Source: Mesorhizobium sp. WSM2240
GTDB lineage: Bacteria > Pseudomonadota > Alphaproteobacteria > Rhizobiales > Rhizobiaceae
Reading direction: 5' to 3'
Assembly: GCF_040438645.1 (NCBI RefSeq)
Contig: NZ_CP159253.1
Span: 1,426,001 to 1,490,000 of the forward strand
Length of the DNA: 64,000 bases
Part shown: piece after piece, positions 28,501 to 38,344 of the stretch
Position numbering within the stretch: position 1 is the first letter of the stretch
Layout: each line of letters begins with the position of its first letter
Notes under the pieces: model-generated
Told to the model about the DNA's origin: nothing
The model's input: the letters and a program-made list of their open reading frames with translations, nothing else
The model's database searches: none
Position numbers and translations under genes: made by a program

Positions 28501-29445
28501 ATGGCGCTGGTTGAAAACAACAGGCTCGACGATTCCGGCTTCCGGATTTCGGAAGCGACGGCGGCCGACTATGTCGCGCTCCTGAAGCCACGCGTCATGT
28601 CGCTCGTCGTCTTCACGGCCTTTGTCGGCCTGGTCGCGGCGCCGGTTACGCTCAATCCGCTCCTGGCGGTCATCGCAATCCTCGCGATCGCCATCGGCGC
28701 CGGCGCCTCGGGCGCGCTCAACATGTGGTACGATGCCGACATCGACGCTGTAATGACCCGCACCGCCAACCGGCCTGTGCCTTCAGGACGCGTGCGGCCG
28801 GGCGAGGCGCTGGCCTTCGGGCTCGTCCTTTCCGTGCTTTCGGTGCTCACCCTCGGCGTGCTGGTCAACTGGCTGTCGGCGTCGCTTCTGGCCTTCACCA
28901 TCTTCTTCTACGTGGTCGTCTACACGATGTGGCTGAAGCGCTCGACACCGCAGAACATCGTCATCGGCGGGGCCGCCGGCGCGTTTCCGCCGATCATCGG
29001 CTGGGCCGCGGCCACCGGGTCGGTCGGCCTCGAAAGCGTCATCCTGTTCCTCATCACCTTCCTGTGGACGCCGCCGCATTTTTGGGCGCTGGCGCTGTTC
29101 AAGTGCGAGGACTACGGCCGAGCCGGCATTCCGATGATGCCGAACGTCGCCGGCGAAGCCTCGACCCGTCGCCAGATCTTCGCCTACACGCTGCTCGTCG
29201 CGCCCGTCGGCGTCCTGCCCTGGTTCTTAGGCTTCACATCGGCCGGGTACGGCCTTGTCGCCGCCGCGCTCGGCGCGGGTTTCATCTGGTATGCCTGGAA
29301 CGTGCTCTCCATGCGCGACGGCGACCGCGCCATGAAGCCCGCCAAGGCTATGTTCGCCTATTCGCTGCTCTATCTCTTCGGCATCTTCGCAGCCTACCTG
29401 GCCGACAGCGTGCTCGCGCGCGCTTTGGCCTTGCCGGGAGCCTGA
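28501..29445 (+). CDS. ctaB: protoheme IX farnesyltransferase (heme O synthase)
   Basis: 314 residues, UbiA-type prenyltransferase with about nine helices. The aspartate-rich substrate motifs are [20 protein letters not shown] near residue 75 and, in the later loop, [20 protein letters not shown]. It adds a farnesyl group to heme B to make heme O, on the way to heme A of the oxidase encoded next door. Start ATG 28501 is preferred over GTG 28495. The next small gene begins three bases after the stop. Confidence 0.95.
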   Translation: MALVENNRLDDSGFRISEATAADYVALLKPRVMSLVVFTAFVGLVAAPVTLNPLLAVIAILAIAIGAGASGALNMWYDADIDAVMTRTANRPVPSGRVRPGEALAFGLVLSVLSVLTLGVLVNWLSASLLAFTIFFYVVVYTMWLKRSTPQNIVIGGAAGAFPPIIGWAAATGSVGLESVILFLITFLWTPPHFWALALFKCEDYGRAGIPMMPNVAGEASTRRQIFAYTLLVAPVGVLPWFLGFTSAGYGLVAAALGAGFIWYAWNVLSMRDGDRAMKPAKAMFAYSLLYLFGIFAAYLADSVLARALALPGA

Positions 29446-29448
29446 GCC

Positions 29449-29607
29449 ATGAAGGACGACGAATTGGTCACGATGACCGAAAAGCAGAAACGCGCCCGGC
29501 GCAGCCGCTCGATTGCGATCGGCGTGGCGCTCGCAGTGCTGGTGGTGCTTTTCTACTTCGCCACCATCGCCAAGTTCGGCCCGGCCATTCTCGATCGGCC
29601 GCTGTGA
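29449..29607 (+). CDS. small single-span membrane protein in the oxidase operon (CoxF-like)
   Basis: 52 residues: a charged N-terminus ([20 protein letters not shown]) then one transmembrane helix ([20 protein letters not shown]) and a short tail ([12 protein letters not shown]). ATG 29449 follows the ctaB stop by three bases and the stop lies 8 bases before the ctaG start, so it is tightly packed between two oxidase assembly genes. Similar small open frames occupy this place in other alphaproteobacteria and are sometimes called coxF. Its role in assembly is inferred from position only. Confidence 0.75.
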   Translation: MKDDELVTMTEKQKRARRSRSIAIGVALAVLVVLFYFATIAKFGPAILDRPL

Positions 29608-29615
29608 GGATGGGC

Positions 29616-30245
29616 ATGAGCGGCACAAAGGAAACAGTCGATCGGGGAGCGCAGCGGTCCAACAAGGTGATCGCCGGCGTCTGCCTCGCTTTCTTCGGCG
29701 GCATGATCTGCATGTCATACGCTGCCGTGCCGCTTTACGCGATGTTCTGCCAGGTGACCGGCTATGGCGGCACCACGCAGCGCGTCGAGCAGTATGCCGA
29801 CCGCGTTCTCGACCGCGAGATCACCGTGCGCTTCGACGCCAACACGTCAAGCGTGCCATGGGATTTCAGGCCCGTGTCGCGCGACGTGACGATGAAGATC
29901 GGCGAGACCATGCAGGTTCACTATACGGCGAAGAATCTGTCCAGCCGTCCGACTTCCGGCCGCGCGACCTTCAACGTCACGCCCGAAATGGCCGGCGCCT
30001 ATTTCAACAAGGTCGAGTGCTTCTGCTTCACCGACACGACGCTGAAGCCCGGCGAGACGCTGGATATGCCTGTTGTGTTCTACGTCGATCCCGACATTGT
30101 CGACGTGCCGGAACTCAGGAACGTCAAGACGATTACGCTTTCCTACACATTCTTCCCCATCGAAGGGGAAAAGCCGGTGGCCGCCGCGCCGCGGGTTCAG
30201 ACCGAAACGATAAATGACAATACCGACGGAAAAGCCGGGGGCTGA
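29616..30245 (+). CDS. ctaG: cytochrome c oxidase assembly protein CtaG/Cox11
   Basis: 209 residues. One N-terminal transmembrane helix ([20 protein letters not shown]) anchors a periplasmic beta domain with the copper-binding CFCF motif ([18 protein letters not shown]). Cox11 delivers copper to the CuB site of subunit I. ATG 29616 is spaced correctly from GAGG (29606-29609); ATG 29610 abuts it. It lies between the small membrane protein and ctaE. Confidence 0.95.
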   Translation: MSGTKETVDRGAQRSNKVIAGVCLAFFGGMICMSYAAVPLYAMFCQVTGYGGTTQRVEQYADRVLDREITVRFDANTSSVPWDFRPVSRDVTMKIGETMQVHYTAKNLSSRPTSGRATFNVTPEMAGAYFNKVECFCFTDTTLKPGETLDMPVVFYVDPDIVDVPELRNVKTITLSYTFFPIEGEKPVAAAPRVQTETINDNTDGKAGG

Positions 30246-30246
30246 C

Positions 30247-31131
30247 ATGGCAGACGCGCACGCTAAACCGCAACACGACTATCACATCATCGATCCGAGC
30301 CCGTGGCCGTTCCTCGGCTCGATCGGTGCGCTGATCATGGCCATCGGCGGCGTCGCCTGGATGCAGTACCTGAAGGCCGGTGATTTCCCGATCTTCGGCG
30401 TCAACATCGCCAATCCGTGGCTGTTCTTCATCGGCCTCGCCGTCGTGCTCTATACAATGTTCGGTTGGTGGTCGGACACCATCAAGGAAGCGCATGAGGG
30501 CCATCATACGCGGGTCGTCTCGCTGCACCTGCGCTACGGTATGATCATGTTCATCGCCTCGGAGGTGATGTTCTTCGTAGCCTGGTTCTGGGCCTTCTTC
30601 GACGCCAGCCTGTTTCCCGGCGAAGCCGCGCAGGTCGCGCGCACCGAATATACCGGGGGCGTGTGGCCGCCGCACGGCATAGAGGTGCTCGATCCCTTCC
30701 ACCTGCCGCTCTACAATACCGTGATCCTGCTGCTTTCGGGAACGACGGTGACCTGGGCTCACCACGCGCTCCTGCACGATGACCGCAAGGGCCTGGTCAA
30801 CGGCTTGGTGCTCACGGTTGCGCTCGGCGTTCTGTTCTCCATGGTCCAGGCATACGAGTACATGCACGCGCCGTTCTCATTCTCGGATTCGATCTACGGC
30901 GCGACCTTCTTCATGGCGACTGGCTTCCATGGCTTCCACGTGCTGATCGGCACCATCTTCTTGGCTGTCTGCCTGCTCCGCGCGATGCGGGGCGACTTCA
31001 CGCCGCAGCAGCATTTCGGCTTCGAGGCGGCGGCCTGGTACTGGCACTTCGTCGACGTGGTCTGGCTGTTCCTGTTCGCCTCGATCTATGTCTGGGGTTC
31101 GGTGGGAGGTACCATCGCCCACGGCCATTGA
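30247..31131 (+). CDS. ctaE: cytochrome c oxidase subunit III
   Basis: 294 residues, seven hydrophobic helices, with the subunit III signatures [47 protein letters not shown] and [16 protein letters not shown]. It stabilises the oxidase and its proton uptake. The start at 30247 ([11 protein letters not shown]) nearly touches the ctaG stop. A GC hairpin with a T-rich tail follows the gene, so transcription from this side probably ends before the reversed gene at 31331. Confidence 0.96.
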   Translation: MADAHAKPQHDYHIIDPSPWPFLGSIGALIMAIGGVAWMQYLKAGDFPIFGVNIANPWLFFIGLAVVLYTMFGWWSDTIKEAHEGHHTRVVSLHLRYGMIMFIASEVMFFVAWFWAFFDASLFPGEAAQVARTEYTGGVWPPHGIEVLDPFHLPLYNTVILLLSGTTVTWAHHALLHDDRKGLVNGLVLTVALGVLFSMVQAYEYMHAPFSFSDSIYGATFFMATGFHGFHVLIGTIFLAVCLLRAMRGDFTPQQHFGFEAAAWYWHFVDVVWLFLFASIYVWGSVGGTIAHGH

Positions 31132-31150
31132 GAGCGCCGATCTATTGCGA

Positions 31151-31186
31151 GGGGCGGCCGTGGCGACGCGGCCGCCTTCTCTTTTT
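31151..31186 (+). terminator. Rho-independent terminator after ctaE
   Basis: Stem GGCGGCCG (31153-31160) / CGGCCGCC (31169-31176) with an 8-base loop, followed by TTCTCTTTTT. It lies 20 bases past the ctaE stop and is the best intrinsic terminator of the oxidase operon. Confidence 0.8.
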
Positions 31187-31190
31187 CGGC

Positions 31191-31268
31191 GCTAGAGCAT
31201 GACCCCGAACCGAAGGTCAGCGAAGCAAAAAGTTGCAGACTTTTCGGATACGCCTGAGCATCTCGATC
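31191..31268. repeat. possible rhizobial intergenic repeat fragment
   Basis: The sequence opens with gctagagcatgaccccgaa and later carries cttttcggatacgcctgag followed by catc. This resembles the AGAGCATGATCCCGAA...TTTTCGG...ATGCTC intergenic repeats common in Mesorhizobium and relatives, with divergence in the middle. The resemblance is from memory of the pattern, not from an alignment. Confidence 0.4.
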
Positions 31269-31330
31269 TGGTCAAATTTAACAGAATCACCACAGGACGG
31301 TGGGCGTCGAACGAGTTTTCAGCAGCCTCA

Positions 31331-32011
31331 TTAATGTGCAACTTGGGAAGCTGCCGACATCAATTCTTTGGGATTTGGAGCCCGGCATACATTTTCGCCT
31401 TCCTTTTCAGCTTCCGTGAAGCTCCAGCGCACAACGCCTTCCCGATCGAGCAAGAACTCGCCGATGAGTGGCATGTGACCGGCGATCATAATCTGTTGGT
31501 CGGCCTCCGTAATTTCGTACCCGTCCTTTTTCTCAAGAAAGTCGCCCGCCGCAGCCGGGTTCATCGGCTCGGGCAACTCCCCCGGCAGATCGATCCGCAT
31601 TGTCATGACCGCGTCCATTCCGAGCTTGTGCGGCCATTCGGTTTCATTCTCCGTGAACTCGACGATGGGTAACCCGAAGGCGCGGTGTGAAGCGCCCTCC
31701 GGGTCGGATGCGCTAAGAAGATCGGGTAGCGGATGGTAACGAAAGTAGAGCCGCGCACGTTCGACCGGCGTCTTGACAACTGCGAGGCATTCTACGCCTT
31801 TCTCCTTCAGGGCCGGCTTGAGCTGCGCCATCGCCGCGACATGGCGCCGGCAGAATGGACAGTGCAGGCCTCGAAACAAACCGACCAGTAACGGGCTACG
31901 TCCTCGAAAATCGTCGAGCGCGATCTTGCCTTCGCGTGAGATCGCGTCGAGCACAATATTCGGTGCCCGGTCGCCGGGCTGCAGCGGGCGGTCGATACTA
32001 CTCGTGGACAT
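31331..32011 (-). CDS. peroxiredoxin-like (AhpC/TSA superfamily) protein
   Basis: 226 residues. A thioredoxin fold with the active-site motif LFRGLHCPFCRRHVAAMAQL (CxxC) and the preceding DFRGRSPLLVG strand. It resembles the peroxiredoxin-like AhpC/TSA proteins that reduce peroxides, but family-typical PxxxTxxC is replaced by CPFC, so a thiol reductase role is also possible. ATG 32011 has GAGG 6 bases upstream; TTG 32017 is possible. It is encoded against the surrounding oxidase genes and splits ctaE from DUF983, which suggests insertion. Confidence 0.82.
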   Translation of the reverse strand: MSTSSIDRPLQPGDRAPNIVLDAISREGKIALDDFRGRSPLLVGLFRGLHCPFCRRHVAAMAQLKPALKEKGVECLAVVKTPVERARLYFRYHPLPDLLSASDPEGASHRAFGLPIVEFTENETEWPHKLGMDAVMTMRIDLPGELPEPMNPAAAGDFLEKKDGYEITEADQQIMIAGHMPLIGEFLLDREGVVRWSFTEAEKEGENVCRAPNPKELMSAASQVAH

Positions 32012-32247
32012 GGACAACCTCTTCGCCCCGGATCAGTCAAGAAAAAGCAGCACGACATGCTTTGGGGTTGAGCCCGTGCTGGGCGGGCGCAAAGTTTTCG
32101 GCCTCTGCTATTGCCGAGGTCGAGATTACGCGCGTTGCAAGCCCATTATAACACGAAAAAGCATCTGCGGGTCGTCGCCCGTTTCGCGGGCCGTATCGAG
32201 CGCTGCGGTAAACAGTGGGTCGTCTCATCCCGTGCGGCTATGACTAG

Positions 32248-32367
32248 TGGGCATGGCTGATCCAGATGTTCGACTGGACAAATGGCTATATTGCCGTAAC
32301 GAACGAAGAGATGGCAGAGATATGGGAAATGGTTCCCAACGGCACGCCGATCGAGATTAGACAATGA
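32248..32367 (+). pseudogene. C-terminal remnant of an L,D-transpeptidase (YkuD) gene
   Basis: After a TAG at 32245, one frame reads LIQMFDWTNGYIAVTNEEMA, then EIWEMVPNGTPIEIRQ and TGA 32365-32367. This matches the end of YkuD-domain L,D-transpeptidases, whose catalytic motif is DWTxGCIAVxN. Here the nucleophilic cysteine codon is TAT (Tyr), and the N-terminal two-thirds of the domain is absent upstream. The stop overlaps the DUF983 start by ATGA, so the fragment may survive only because it leads into that gene. Confidence 0.7.
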
Positions 32368-32750
32368 ATGACGATAAGGCGATCTGGCCCCCCGTCGAGC
32401 CGATCGCGGCCGGCATGAAGGGCCGCTGCCCGCGCTGCGGCGAAGGCCTGCTGTTCTCCGGTTTCCTGACGGTTGCGCCGCGCTGCAGCAATTGCGGGCT
32501 CGACTATTCTTTCGCCGACGCCGGCGACGGGCCGGCCGTCTTCGTCATCCTGATCATAGGCTTCCTCGTCGTCGGGCTGGCGCTGTGGATGGAAGTTTCG
32601 GTCAACCCGCCGCTCTGGCTGCACTTCATACTCTGGATTCCGCTGACGATCGTGCTCAGCCTCGCCGCTCTCCGCATCGCCAAGGGCATCCTGATCACGC
32701 TGCAATACAGCAACAAGGCCGCTGAGGGGCGGCTGGAGGGCAGGGAGTGA
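32364..32750 (+). CDS. DUF983 zinc-ribbon membrane protein
   Basis: 128 residues. An N-terminal zinc ribbon (CPRCGEGLLF and CSNCGLDYSF) is followed by two transmembrane helices (FVILIIGFLVVGLALWM; LHFILWIPLTIVLSLAALRI). DUF983 proteins are usually linked to oxidase and SURF1 genes in alphaproteobacteria and may help oxidase assembly, but the function is not proven. Its stop overlaps the SURF1 start, so the two are coupled. Confidence 0.9.
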   Translation: MNDDKAIWPPVEPIAAGMKGRCPRCGEGLLFSGFLTVAPRCSNCGLDYSFADAGDGPAVFVILIIGFLVVGLALWMEVSVNPPLWLHFILWIPLTIVLSLAALRIAKGILITLQYSNKAAEGRLEGRE

Positions 32751-33487
32751 CGCAGCGGGTCGTTTCACGCGTGTCGGTAGTTCTGCTGCTAGCGGTTGCT
32801 GTCTTCGGCTTCGCCACGCTCGTATCGCTTGGCATCTGGCAGGTGCAGCGGCTTCAGTGGAAAGAGGCGCTGATCGCCGACATCGACCAGCGCATCGCTT
32901 CCGAGCCGAAACCCCTCGATGAAATCGAACGGCTTGCCCGTGAGGGCGGCGATGTCGACTATTGGCCGGTGGAAATTTGGGGGCAGTTCGTCCATTCCGG
33001 GGAAAGTTTCTTCCTGGCCACCCATGGCGGCCGGTCCGGCTGGTATGTTTATACGCCGCTCCAAATGGCCGATCGCCGCTTCGTCTTCGTCAATCGCGGC
33101 TTCGTTCCTTATGACCGCAAGGACGCTTCCACGCGGGCGGAGGGCCAGATTCAAGGCCAAACGGCCGTGCAAGGCCTGGCGCGCAGCGCGCCGTCGCAAA
33201 AACCGTCGTCTCTCGTGCCTGACAACGACCCCGCCGCCGGGGTATTCCACTGGAAGGATCTGGCAGCGATGGCGAAAAGCGCGAACCTGCCGGCCGACGC
33301 CGAGGTGCTCCCCTTCTTTGTCGATGCGAACGCTGCGCCCAATCTGGGCGGCCTGCCGGTCGGCGGCGTCACCATCGTCCGCCTGCCCAACAGCCACCTG
33401 CAATATGCGGTCACCTGGTTCGGCTTGGCGCTCGCGCTCGCCGGCGTGGTCGGCGTTTGGCTTTGGGGACGTCGAAAGGCGGGGTGA
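32747..33487 (+). CDS. SURF1-family heme A / oxidase assembly protein
   Basis: 246 residues. Two transmembrane helices flank a periplasmic domain: the first at residues 9-29 followed by the SURF1 signature [16 protein letters not shown], the second near 222-242. [20 protein letters not shown] and [20 protein letters not shown] are also typical. SURF1 presents heme A to subunit I. The start is GTG 32747, inside the DUF983 stop overlap. It continues the oxidase assembly set after the inserted genes. Confidence 0.92.
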   Translation: MTQRVVSRVSVVLLLAVAVFGFATLVSLGIWQVQRLQWKEALIADIDQRIASEPKPLDEIERLAREGGDVDYWPVEIWGQFVHSGESFFLATHGGRSGWYVYTPLQMADRRFVFVNRGFVPYDRKDASTRAEGQIQGQTAVQGLARSAPSQKPSSLVPDNDPAAGVFHWKDLAAMAKSANLPADAEVLPFFVDANAAPNLGGLPVGGVTIVRLPNSHLQYAVTWFGLALALAGVVGVWLWGRRKAG

Positions 33488-33557
33488 CACAGCGCCGCCC
33501 TTGACAGGGGAGGGGCGCAGACATCATTTCGGCACCATCGCACGCACCGGAACGCCT

Positions 33558-34568
33558 ATGCTGAAGACATCCGTCAAATCGCCGCTGACAATCAGGCTCT
33601 GCCAGCCGCGCGGATTTTGCGCCGGCGTCGACCGCGCCATCCAGATCGTGGTGCTGGCGCTGAAGAAATACGGCGCGCCGGTCTATGTGCGGCACGAGAT
33701 CGTGCACAATCGCTATGTCGTCGAAGGCCTGCAGAATCTCGGCGCGGTCTTCATCGAGGAACTTGACGAGATTCCGCCGGAGCATCGGCAATGCCCGGTG
33801 GTGTTTTCCGCCCATGGCGTGCCGAAATCGGTGCCGGCGGACGCCCAGGCGCGGCAGCTCTTCTATCTCGACGCGACCTGCCCGCTGGTCTCGAAAGTGC
33901 ACAAGCAGGCCATGCGCCACCAGCGCCTCGGCCGCCATGTTCTCCTGATCGGCCACGCCGGCCACCCGGAAGTGATCGGCACTATGGGCCAGTTGCCGGA
34001 AGGCTCGGTGACGCTGATCGAGACCGACGCCGACGTGCAGAGCTTCGTTCCGCAGGACCCTTCGGCCCTGGGTTTCGTCACGCAGACGACGCTGTCGGTC
34101 GAGGACACTGCGGGCATTGTCAGGGCGCTGCAGGAGCGTTTTCCGCAGATGATGGCGCCGTCGGCCGAATCGATCTGCTACGCCACCACAAATCGTCAGG
34201 AGGCGGTGAAGGAAACCGCGCCCGGCGCCGATCTCTTCCTGATTGTCGGCGCGCCGAACTCCTCGAATTCCCGGCGGCTCGTCGAGGTGGCGGAACGCGC
34301 CGGCGCGAAAATGTCGCTTCTCGTGCAGCGTGCCTCCGAAATTCCGTGGGAGGAGATCGGTGAAATATCGACGCTGGGCCTGTCGGCGGGGGCATCCGCG
34401 CCGGAGATCATCGTCGACGAAATCATCGACGCCTTCCGCGCCCGCTTCGACGTTTCAGTCGAGCTGGCTGTGACGGCGACTGAAACGGAGAATTTCCCGG
34501 TCATGAGCGCCCTGCGTGACGTCGAACTGACCGCGGCCGACATGGCTTTCGTCAACGGGACCGCGTGA
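33558..34568 (+). CDS. ispH: 4-hydroxy-3-methylbut-2-enyl diphosphate reductase
   Basis: 336 residues. The three iron-sulfur cysteines are in [27 protein letters not shown] and [14 protein letters not shown], with the [12 protein letters not shown] substrate loop. IspH makes IPP and DMAPP in the last step of the MEP pathway that dxs begins. The ATG at 33558 gives the standard N-terminus. The stop overlaps the thrB start by one base. Confidence 0.96.
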   Translation: MLKTSVKSPLTIRLCQPRGFCAGVDRAIQIVVLALKKYGAPVYVRHEIVHNRYVVEGLQNLGAVFIEELDEIPPEHRQCPVVFSAHGVPKSVPADAQARQLFYLDATCPLVSKVHKQAMRHQRLGRHVLLIGHAGHPEVIGTMGQLPEGSVTLIETDADVQSFVPQDPSALGFVTQTTLSVEDTAGIVRALQERFPQMMAPSAESICYATTNRQEAVKETAPGADLFLIVGAPNSSNSRRLVEVAERAGAKMSLLVQRASEIPWEEIGEISTLGLSAGASAPEIIVDEIIDAFRARFDVSVELAVTATETENFPVMSALRDVELTAADMAFVNGTA

Positions 34569-35530
34569 TGGCGGTCTATACCGATGTTTCCGAAAGCGAG
34601 CTTGAAACCTTTCTCGGCAGTTATTCCGTGGGCCAGCTCCTGTCCTACAAAGGCATCGCCGAAGGTTCGGAAAACTCCAACTTCCTGCTCCACACGACGA
34701 GCGGCGCCTATATCCTGACGCTCTATGAAAAGCGCGTCGACAAATCGGATCTGCCGTTCTTCCTCGGACTGATGGAGCATCTGGCCCGCAAGGGCATATC
34801 TTGCCCGCTGCCGGTGCACCGGCGCGACGGCAGCGTCACCGGCACGCTCGCCGGCCGCACGGCGGCGCTGATCACCTTCCTCGAAGGCATGTGGATGCGC
34901 CGCCCGACCGCCGCCCATTGCCGCGAGGTCGGCAAGGCGCTTGCGGGACTGCATCTCGCGGGCGCGGATTTTCCGCTGTCACGCCCCAACGCGCTGCAGA
35001 TCGACGGCTGGCGCAAATTGTGGGACGGCTCGCATGCCCGCGCCGACGAGGTCGAGCTTGGCCTCGCCGCGGAAGTGGATGCGGATTTCGCCGAACTCGG
35101 CGAAAAGTGGCCGAAAGACCTGCCGGCCGGCATAATCCATGCCGACCTCTTTCCCGACAATGTGTTCTTCCTCGGCGAAAAACTGTCCGGCCTGATCGAC
35201 TTCTATTTCGCCTGCAACGATTTCTACGCCTACGACGTCGCGACCTGCCTCAATGCCTGGTGCTTCGAGAAGGATTTTTCGTTCAACCTGACCAAGGGAA
35301 CCGCGCTTCTCGCCGGCTACCAGTCGGTGCGGCCGCTGACCTCGGCCGAGAAGGAGGCCTTGCCGATCCTGGCGCGCGGTTCGGCGCTGCGCTTCATGCT
35401 GACCAGGCTCTATGACTGGCTCACCATCCCCGACGGCGCGCTGGTGCAGAAGCGCGACCCCATGGAATATATCCGCCGGCTGCGTTTTCACCGGCAGATC
35501 AAATCGCCTTCGGAATACGGATTGAGATGA
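34568..35530 (+). CDS. thrB: homoserine kinase (APH-fold ThrB)
   Basis: 320 residues of the aminoglycoside-phosphotransferase-fold homoserine kinase used by rhizobia and pseudomonads, not the GHMP type. [20 protein letters not shown] is the ATP-binding part and [20 protein letters not shown] with [10 protein letters not shown] carries the catalytic Asp and metal ligands. It phosphorylates homoserine for thrC, found at 43.1 kb. The start ATG 34568 overlaps the ispH stop, and its own stop overlaps rnhA by ATGA. Confidence 0.94.
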   Translation: MAVYTDVSESELETFLGSYSVGQLLSYKGIAEGSENSNFLLHTTSGAYILTLYEKRVDKSDLPFFLGLMEHLARKGISCPLPVHRRDGSVTGTLAGRTAALITFLEGMWMRRPTAAHCREVGKALAGLHLAGADFPLSRPNALQIDGWRKLWDGSHARADEVELGLAAEVDADFAELGEKWPKDLPAGIIHADLFPDNVFFLGEKLSGLIDFYFACNDFYAYDVATCLNAWCFEKDFSFNLTKGTALLAGYQSVRPLTSAEKEALPILARGSALRFMLTRLYDWLTIPDGALVQKRDPMEYIRRLRFHRQIKSPSEYGLR

Positions 35531-36036
35531 CAAAGAGCGTGGAAATCTTCACCGATGGCGCCTGCTCGGGCAATCCCGGTCCGGGAGGCTGGGGCGCGAT
35601 CCTGCGCTTCAACGGCGTCACCAAGGAACTGTCGGGCGGCGAGGCCAACACGACCAACAACCGCATGGAACTGATGGCGGCGATCTCGGCGCTGGGCGCG
35701 CTGAAGGAGCCCTGCGCAGTCGACCTCTACACCGACAGCAATTACGTCAAGGACGGCATCTCGGGCTGGATCGACGGCTGGAAACGCAATGGCTGGAGGA
35801 CGGCAGCCAAACAGCCGGTGAAGAACGCCGAGCTGTGGCAGGCGCTCGACGAGGCGCGCAAGCGCCACAAGGTCACCTGGCACTGGGTGCGCGGCCATGC
35901 CGGCCACCCGGAAAACGAACGCGCCGACGAACTCGCCCGCATGGGCATGGCGCCGTTCAAGCCAAAGAAGAAAAATTCGCTCGCCGGGCCGGCTGTCGTC
36001 GCTCCTCGAAGGGTCGCTAAGCCAACCCGGCGATAG
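35527..36036 (+). CDS. rnhA: ribonuclease HI
   Basis: 169 residues. Catalytic acids are in [16 protein letters not shown] (Asp), [10 protein letters not shown] (Glu), [12 protein letters not shown] (Asp) and [11 protein letters not shown] (Asp), so the DEDD set is complete. A basic handle ([15 protein letters not shown]) is present and a lysine-rich tail extends the usual length by about 15 residues. It removes RNA from RNA-DNA hybrids. It is last in the coupled ispH-thrB-rnhA group. Confidence 0.96.
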   Translation: MTKSVEIFTDGACSGNPGPGGWGAILRFNGVTKELSGGEANTTNNRMELMAAISALGALKEPCAVDLYTDSNYVKDGISGWIDGWKRNGWRTAAKQPVKNAELWQALDEARKRHKVTWHWVRGHAGHPENERADELARMGMAPFKPKKKNSLAGPAVVAPRRVAKPTRR

Positions 36037-36042
36037 CAGGGG

Positions 36043-36083
36043 AAAGCCGGTTTTCCGAATCCATTTTACCCGGAACTGGCTTT
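36043..36083 (+). terminator. imperfect hairpin after rnhA
   Basis: AAAGCCGGTTTTCCG at 36043-36057 and CGGAACTGGCTTT at 36071-36083 can pair with one or two bulges, 6 bases after the rnhA stop. It is followed only by GTATTGG, so it is a weak terminator candidate. The rest of the gap up to 36223 shows no gene. Confidence 0.4.
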
Positions 36084-36223
36084 GTATTGGCGCACGGAAG
36101 GATTTGTGAACAAATTCCGGCGCTCAACAGCGCCGGCCATGCGCCAAGCTGTTCTATTTATTGAACGATTTGGCTGCGTATTTCCGGCTGCGGGACCGAT
36201 TCTATCCACACCTCCGGATTCGG

Positions 36224-36709
36224 CTAAAGCTGCTCCAGGATCCGCGCCGCACCAGTATCTATGGCCTGTCCGCGCTTGCTTTCGATATTCAGCGCGGTGA
36301 CCCTGCCGTCGTCGACGATCATCGAAAAACGCGTTGCGCGCATGCCTAGGCCGCCGGCCCTCATATCGGCCTCAAGACCAGTCGCGCGCGCGAAATCGCC
36401 ATTGCCGTCGGCCAGAAAGAGCAGCTTGCCTTCGCCGCCGCTGAAGCGAGCCCAGGCGCCCATCACGTGATGGTCGTTGACCGAGACGACCGCGATCGTG
36501 TCGACGCCGCGGGCCAGGATTGCGCCGTGGTTTTCAAGATATCCGGGCAGGTGATCGTTGCTGCAGGTCGGCGTGAAAGCGCCGGGAACACCGAAAAGCA
36601 CTACCTTCTTACCGGCGAAGATCTCGTCGGTGGTGATGTTCTTCGCGCCGTCGGCGGTCATGGTCTTGAAGGTTACCTGCGGCAGCTTTTCACCGATCGG
36701 GATGGTCAT
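36224..36709 (-). CDS. peroxiredoxin (Prx5/AhpE-like)
   Basis: 161 residues. The peroxidatic cysteine is in VPGAFTPTCSNDHLPGY, the Prx5 pattern, with the later GLEADMRAGGLGMRATRFSM block. It reduces hydrogen and alkyl peroxides, typically using glutaredoxin or thioredoxin. ATG 36709 has AGGAAAAT 3-10 bases upstream; the longer frame to 36727 lacks one. The DsbD-domain gene lies upstream on the same strand, 74 bases away. Confidence 0.92.
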   Translation of the reverse strand: MTIPIGEKLPQVTFKTMTADGAKNITTDEIFAGKKVVLFGVPGAFTPTCSNDHLPGYLENHGAILARGVDTIAVVSVNDHHVMGAWARFSGGEGKLLFLADGNGDFARATGLEADMRAGGLGMRATRFSMIVDDGRVTALNIESKRGQAIDTGAARILEQL

Positions 36710-36783
36710 TGCTATTTTCCTGGTCATGAATATGGAGGCCGGAGCAGTACCCGACTATCGCGTCGACGGCAACGTGCCGGCGA

Positions 36784-37587
36784 TCACATGAAGGGTATGA
36801 GCCCGCCGACCGCGCCGGCGTCGGTGACAAGCGTGTAGTGCAGCCCGTCGCCTGCGGGAACCTTGTCCGGGCGGGCGAGAATCTCGACCGAAAACAGTGT
36901 CTTTCCATCCGTTTCTACCCGCTCCGGCGTGCCGAACGCATAGCCCTCGGCAGCGGCAAGAAAAAACTCCGCCGCCGCCGGATTGCCGGGGAATTCGGCC
37001 TCAACAATGAGCTTCGAGCCTTCCTCGCGGGTGGCGCTTACGCCGAATTCCGGCTTGGCCGGTGCGGGCAGGGCGGCGAATGCCGCCGCGACTGCGGCCA
37101 CCTCCTCCGGATTGTCCGGGTCGCTTGCCGGGTCGAGCGACAGTCTGGTCTGGGCTGGAATGCAGATGGTTTCGCAGACCCCGAGAAACACATCGGCCTC
37201 GATGAGCGCTGCGTTTGCGGGCGATTTCAGCGTGAAAATGATCGGCAGGGCGACTGGCTCGTCGTAGCCGGCCCATTTGAAGCTGCCGTCATTGTGGCGC
37301 TCGGGTGCGGGGAAGGCGAACTCGGCCGATGCGATGTTCTCATTGGCTGAAACGTCGATCTGCGGCGGGACGCCGGCATCGCCTGGATCGCGCCAGTATG
37401 TCTTCCAGCCGGGCAGGAGATCGATCTCCAGCATGCCTTTCAAACGCCCGGCCTCGTCGGGCTTTCCCGCCGTGACCAGACGGAGGCGCCCGCCCTGCGT
37501 CTCGAACCAGTCGGATGACGAGGCCAGCGCCGAGGGCGGATTTGCTCCCAACAGAAGCGCAAGGAAGGCTATGGCGATGTTTCTCAT
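36784..37587 (-). CDS. secreted protein with DsbD N-terminal (disulfide corrector) domain
   Basis: 267 residues. A signal peptide (MRNIAIAFLALLLGANPPSA) precedes a domain like the N-terminal alpha part of DsbD, with LPGWKTYWRDPGDAGVPPQI and the cysteine pair VFLGVCETICIPAQTRLSL. The transmembrane and thioredoxin-like parts of DsbD are absent, so it is a stand-alone periplasmic form, as seen in many alphaproteobacteria. A role in disulfide or cytochrome maturation is inferred. The start 37587 is chosen for the signal peptide. It is divergent from yqgE. Confidence 0.82.
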   Translation of the reverse strand: MRNIAIAFLALLLGANPPSALASSSDWFETQGGRLRLVTAGKPDEAGRLKGMLEIDLLPGWKTYWRDPGDAGVPPQIDVSANENIASAEFAFPAPERHNDGSFKWAGYDEPVALPIIFTLKSPANAALIEADVFLGVCETICIPAQTRLSLDPASDPDNPEEVAAVAAAFAALPAPAKPEFGVSATREEGSKLIVEAEFPGNPAAAEFFLAAAEGYAFGTPERVETDGKTLFSVEILARPDKVPAGDGLHYTLVTDAGAVGGLIPFM

Positions 37588-37735
37588 GCGGACGATTTGA
37601 GCGCTCCACCTCGCCTTGGCAATCGGCAACCTTGCGGCCACGAGTCATTTTTTTGTGACAAAGCAGCCCAATCCGGCGGCATTTGCGCCCGGACCTATCT
37701 TTCAACCGGGCCGGAAAAGCGTTAGGTTTGCGGCT

Positions 37736-38344
37736 ATGGACTTACTGCGGCACAAAAAAACCGCGGCAAAGCGCGGGTTTCTCGACGACCAGTTCCTGAT
37801 TGCCATGCCGGGCATGAAGGACGACCGGTTCACGCGCTCGGTGATCTATGTCTGCGCGCACAGTGACGAAGGGGCCATGGGCCTGATCATCAACCAGGCG
37901 CAGCAGATGCTGTTTCCCGATCTTCTGGTGCAGCTCGGCATACTGGACGAGCAGGAGGCGATCCGCCTTCCGCCCCCGGCGCGCGACTTCGTTATCCGCA
38001 ATGGCGGCCCGGTCGATCGCAGCCGCGGTTTCGTGCTGCATACGGGCGACTACAAGGTGGATTCCTCGCTGCCGGTTTCGGGCGACATCTGCCTGACGGC
38101 GACCGTCGACATTCTGCGAGCCATTTCTCTGGGACGCGGCCCGCGCCGCGCGCTGATGGCGCTCGGCTATTCCGGCTGGGGCGCGGGGCAGCTTGAGCGG
38201 GAGATCGCCGACAATGGCTGGCTGACCTGCCCGGCCATTCCCGAGTTCCTGTTCGACAGCGACATGGATCGGAAATACGACCGCATCCTGGCTTCAATCG
38301 GCGTCGACCTCGCCCACCTCAGCGTGACCGCCGGTCACGCCTGA
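37736..38344 (+). CDS. YqgE/AlgH family protein
   Basis: 202 residues. The UPF0301 pattern is clear: [47 protein letters not shown], and [20 protein letters not shown]. The biochemical role is unknown, though AlgH has been linked to alginate regulation and to RNase HI in some species. The start at 37736 ([12 protein letters not shown]) is the last one before the conserved region. Its stop overlaps the end of the convergent EAL gene by 10 bases. Confidence 0.9.
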   Translation: MDLLRHKKTAAKRGFLDDQFLIAMPGMKDDRFTRSVIYVCAHSDEGAMGLIINQAQQMLFPDLLVQLGILDEQEAIRLPPPARDFVIRNGGPVDRSRGFVLHTGDYKVDSSLPVSGDICLTATVDILRAISLGRGPRRALMALGYSGWGAGQLEREIADNGWLTCPAIPEFLFDSDMDRKYDRILASIGVDLAHLSVTAGHA

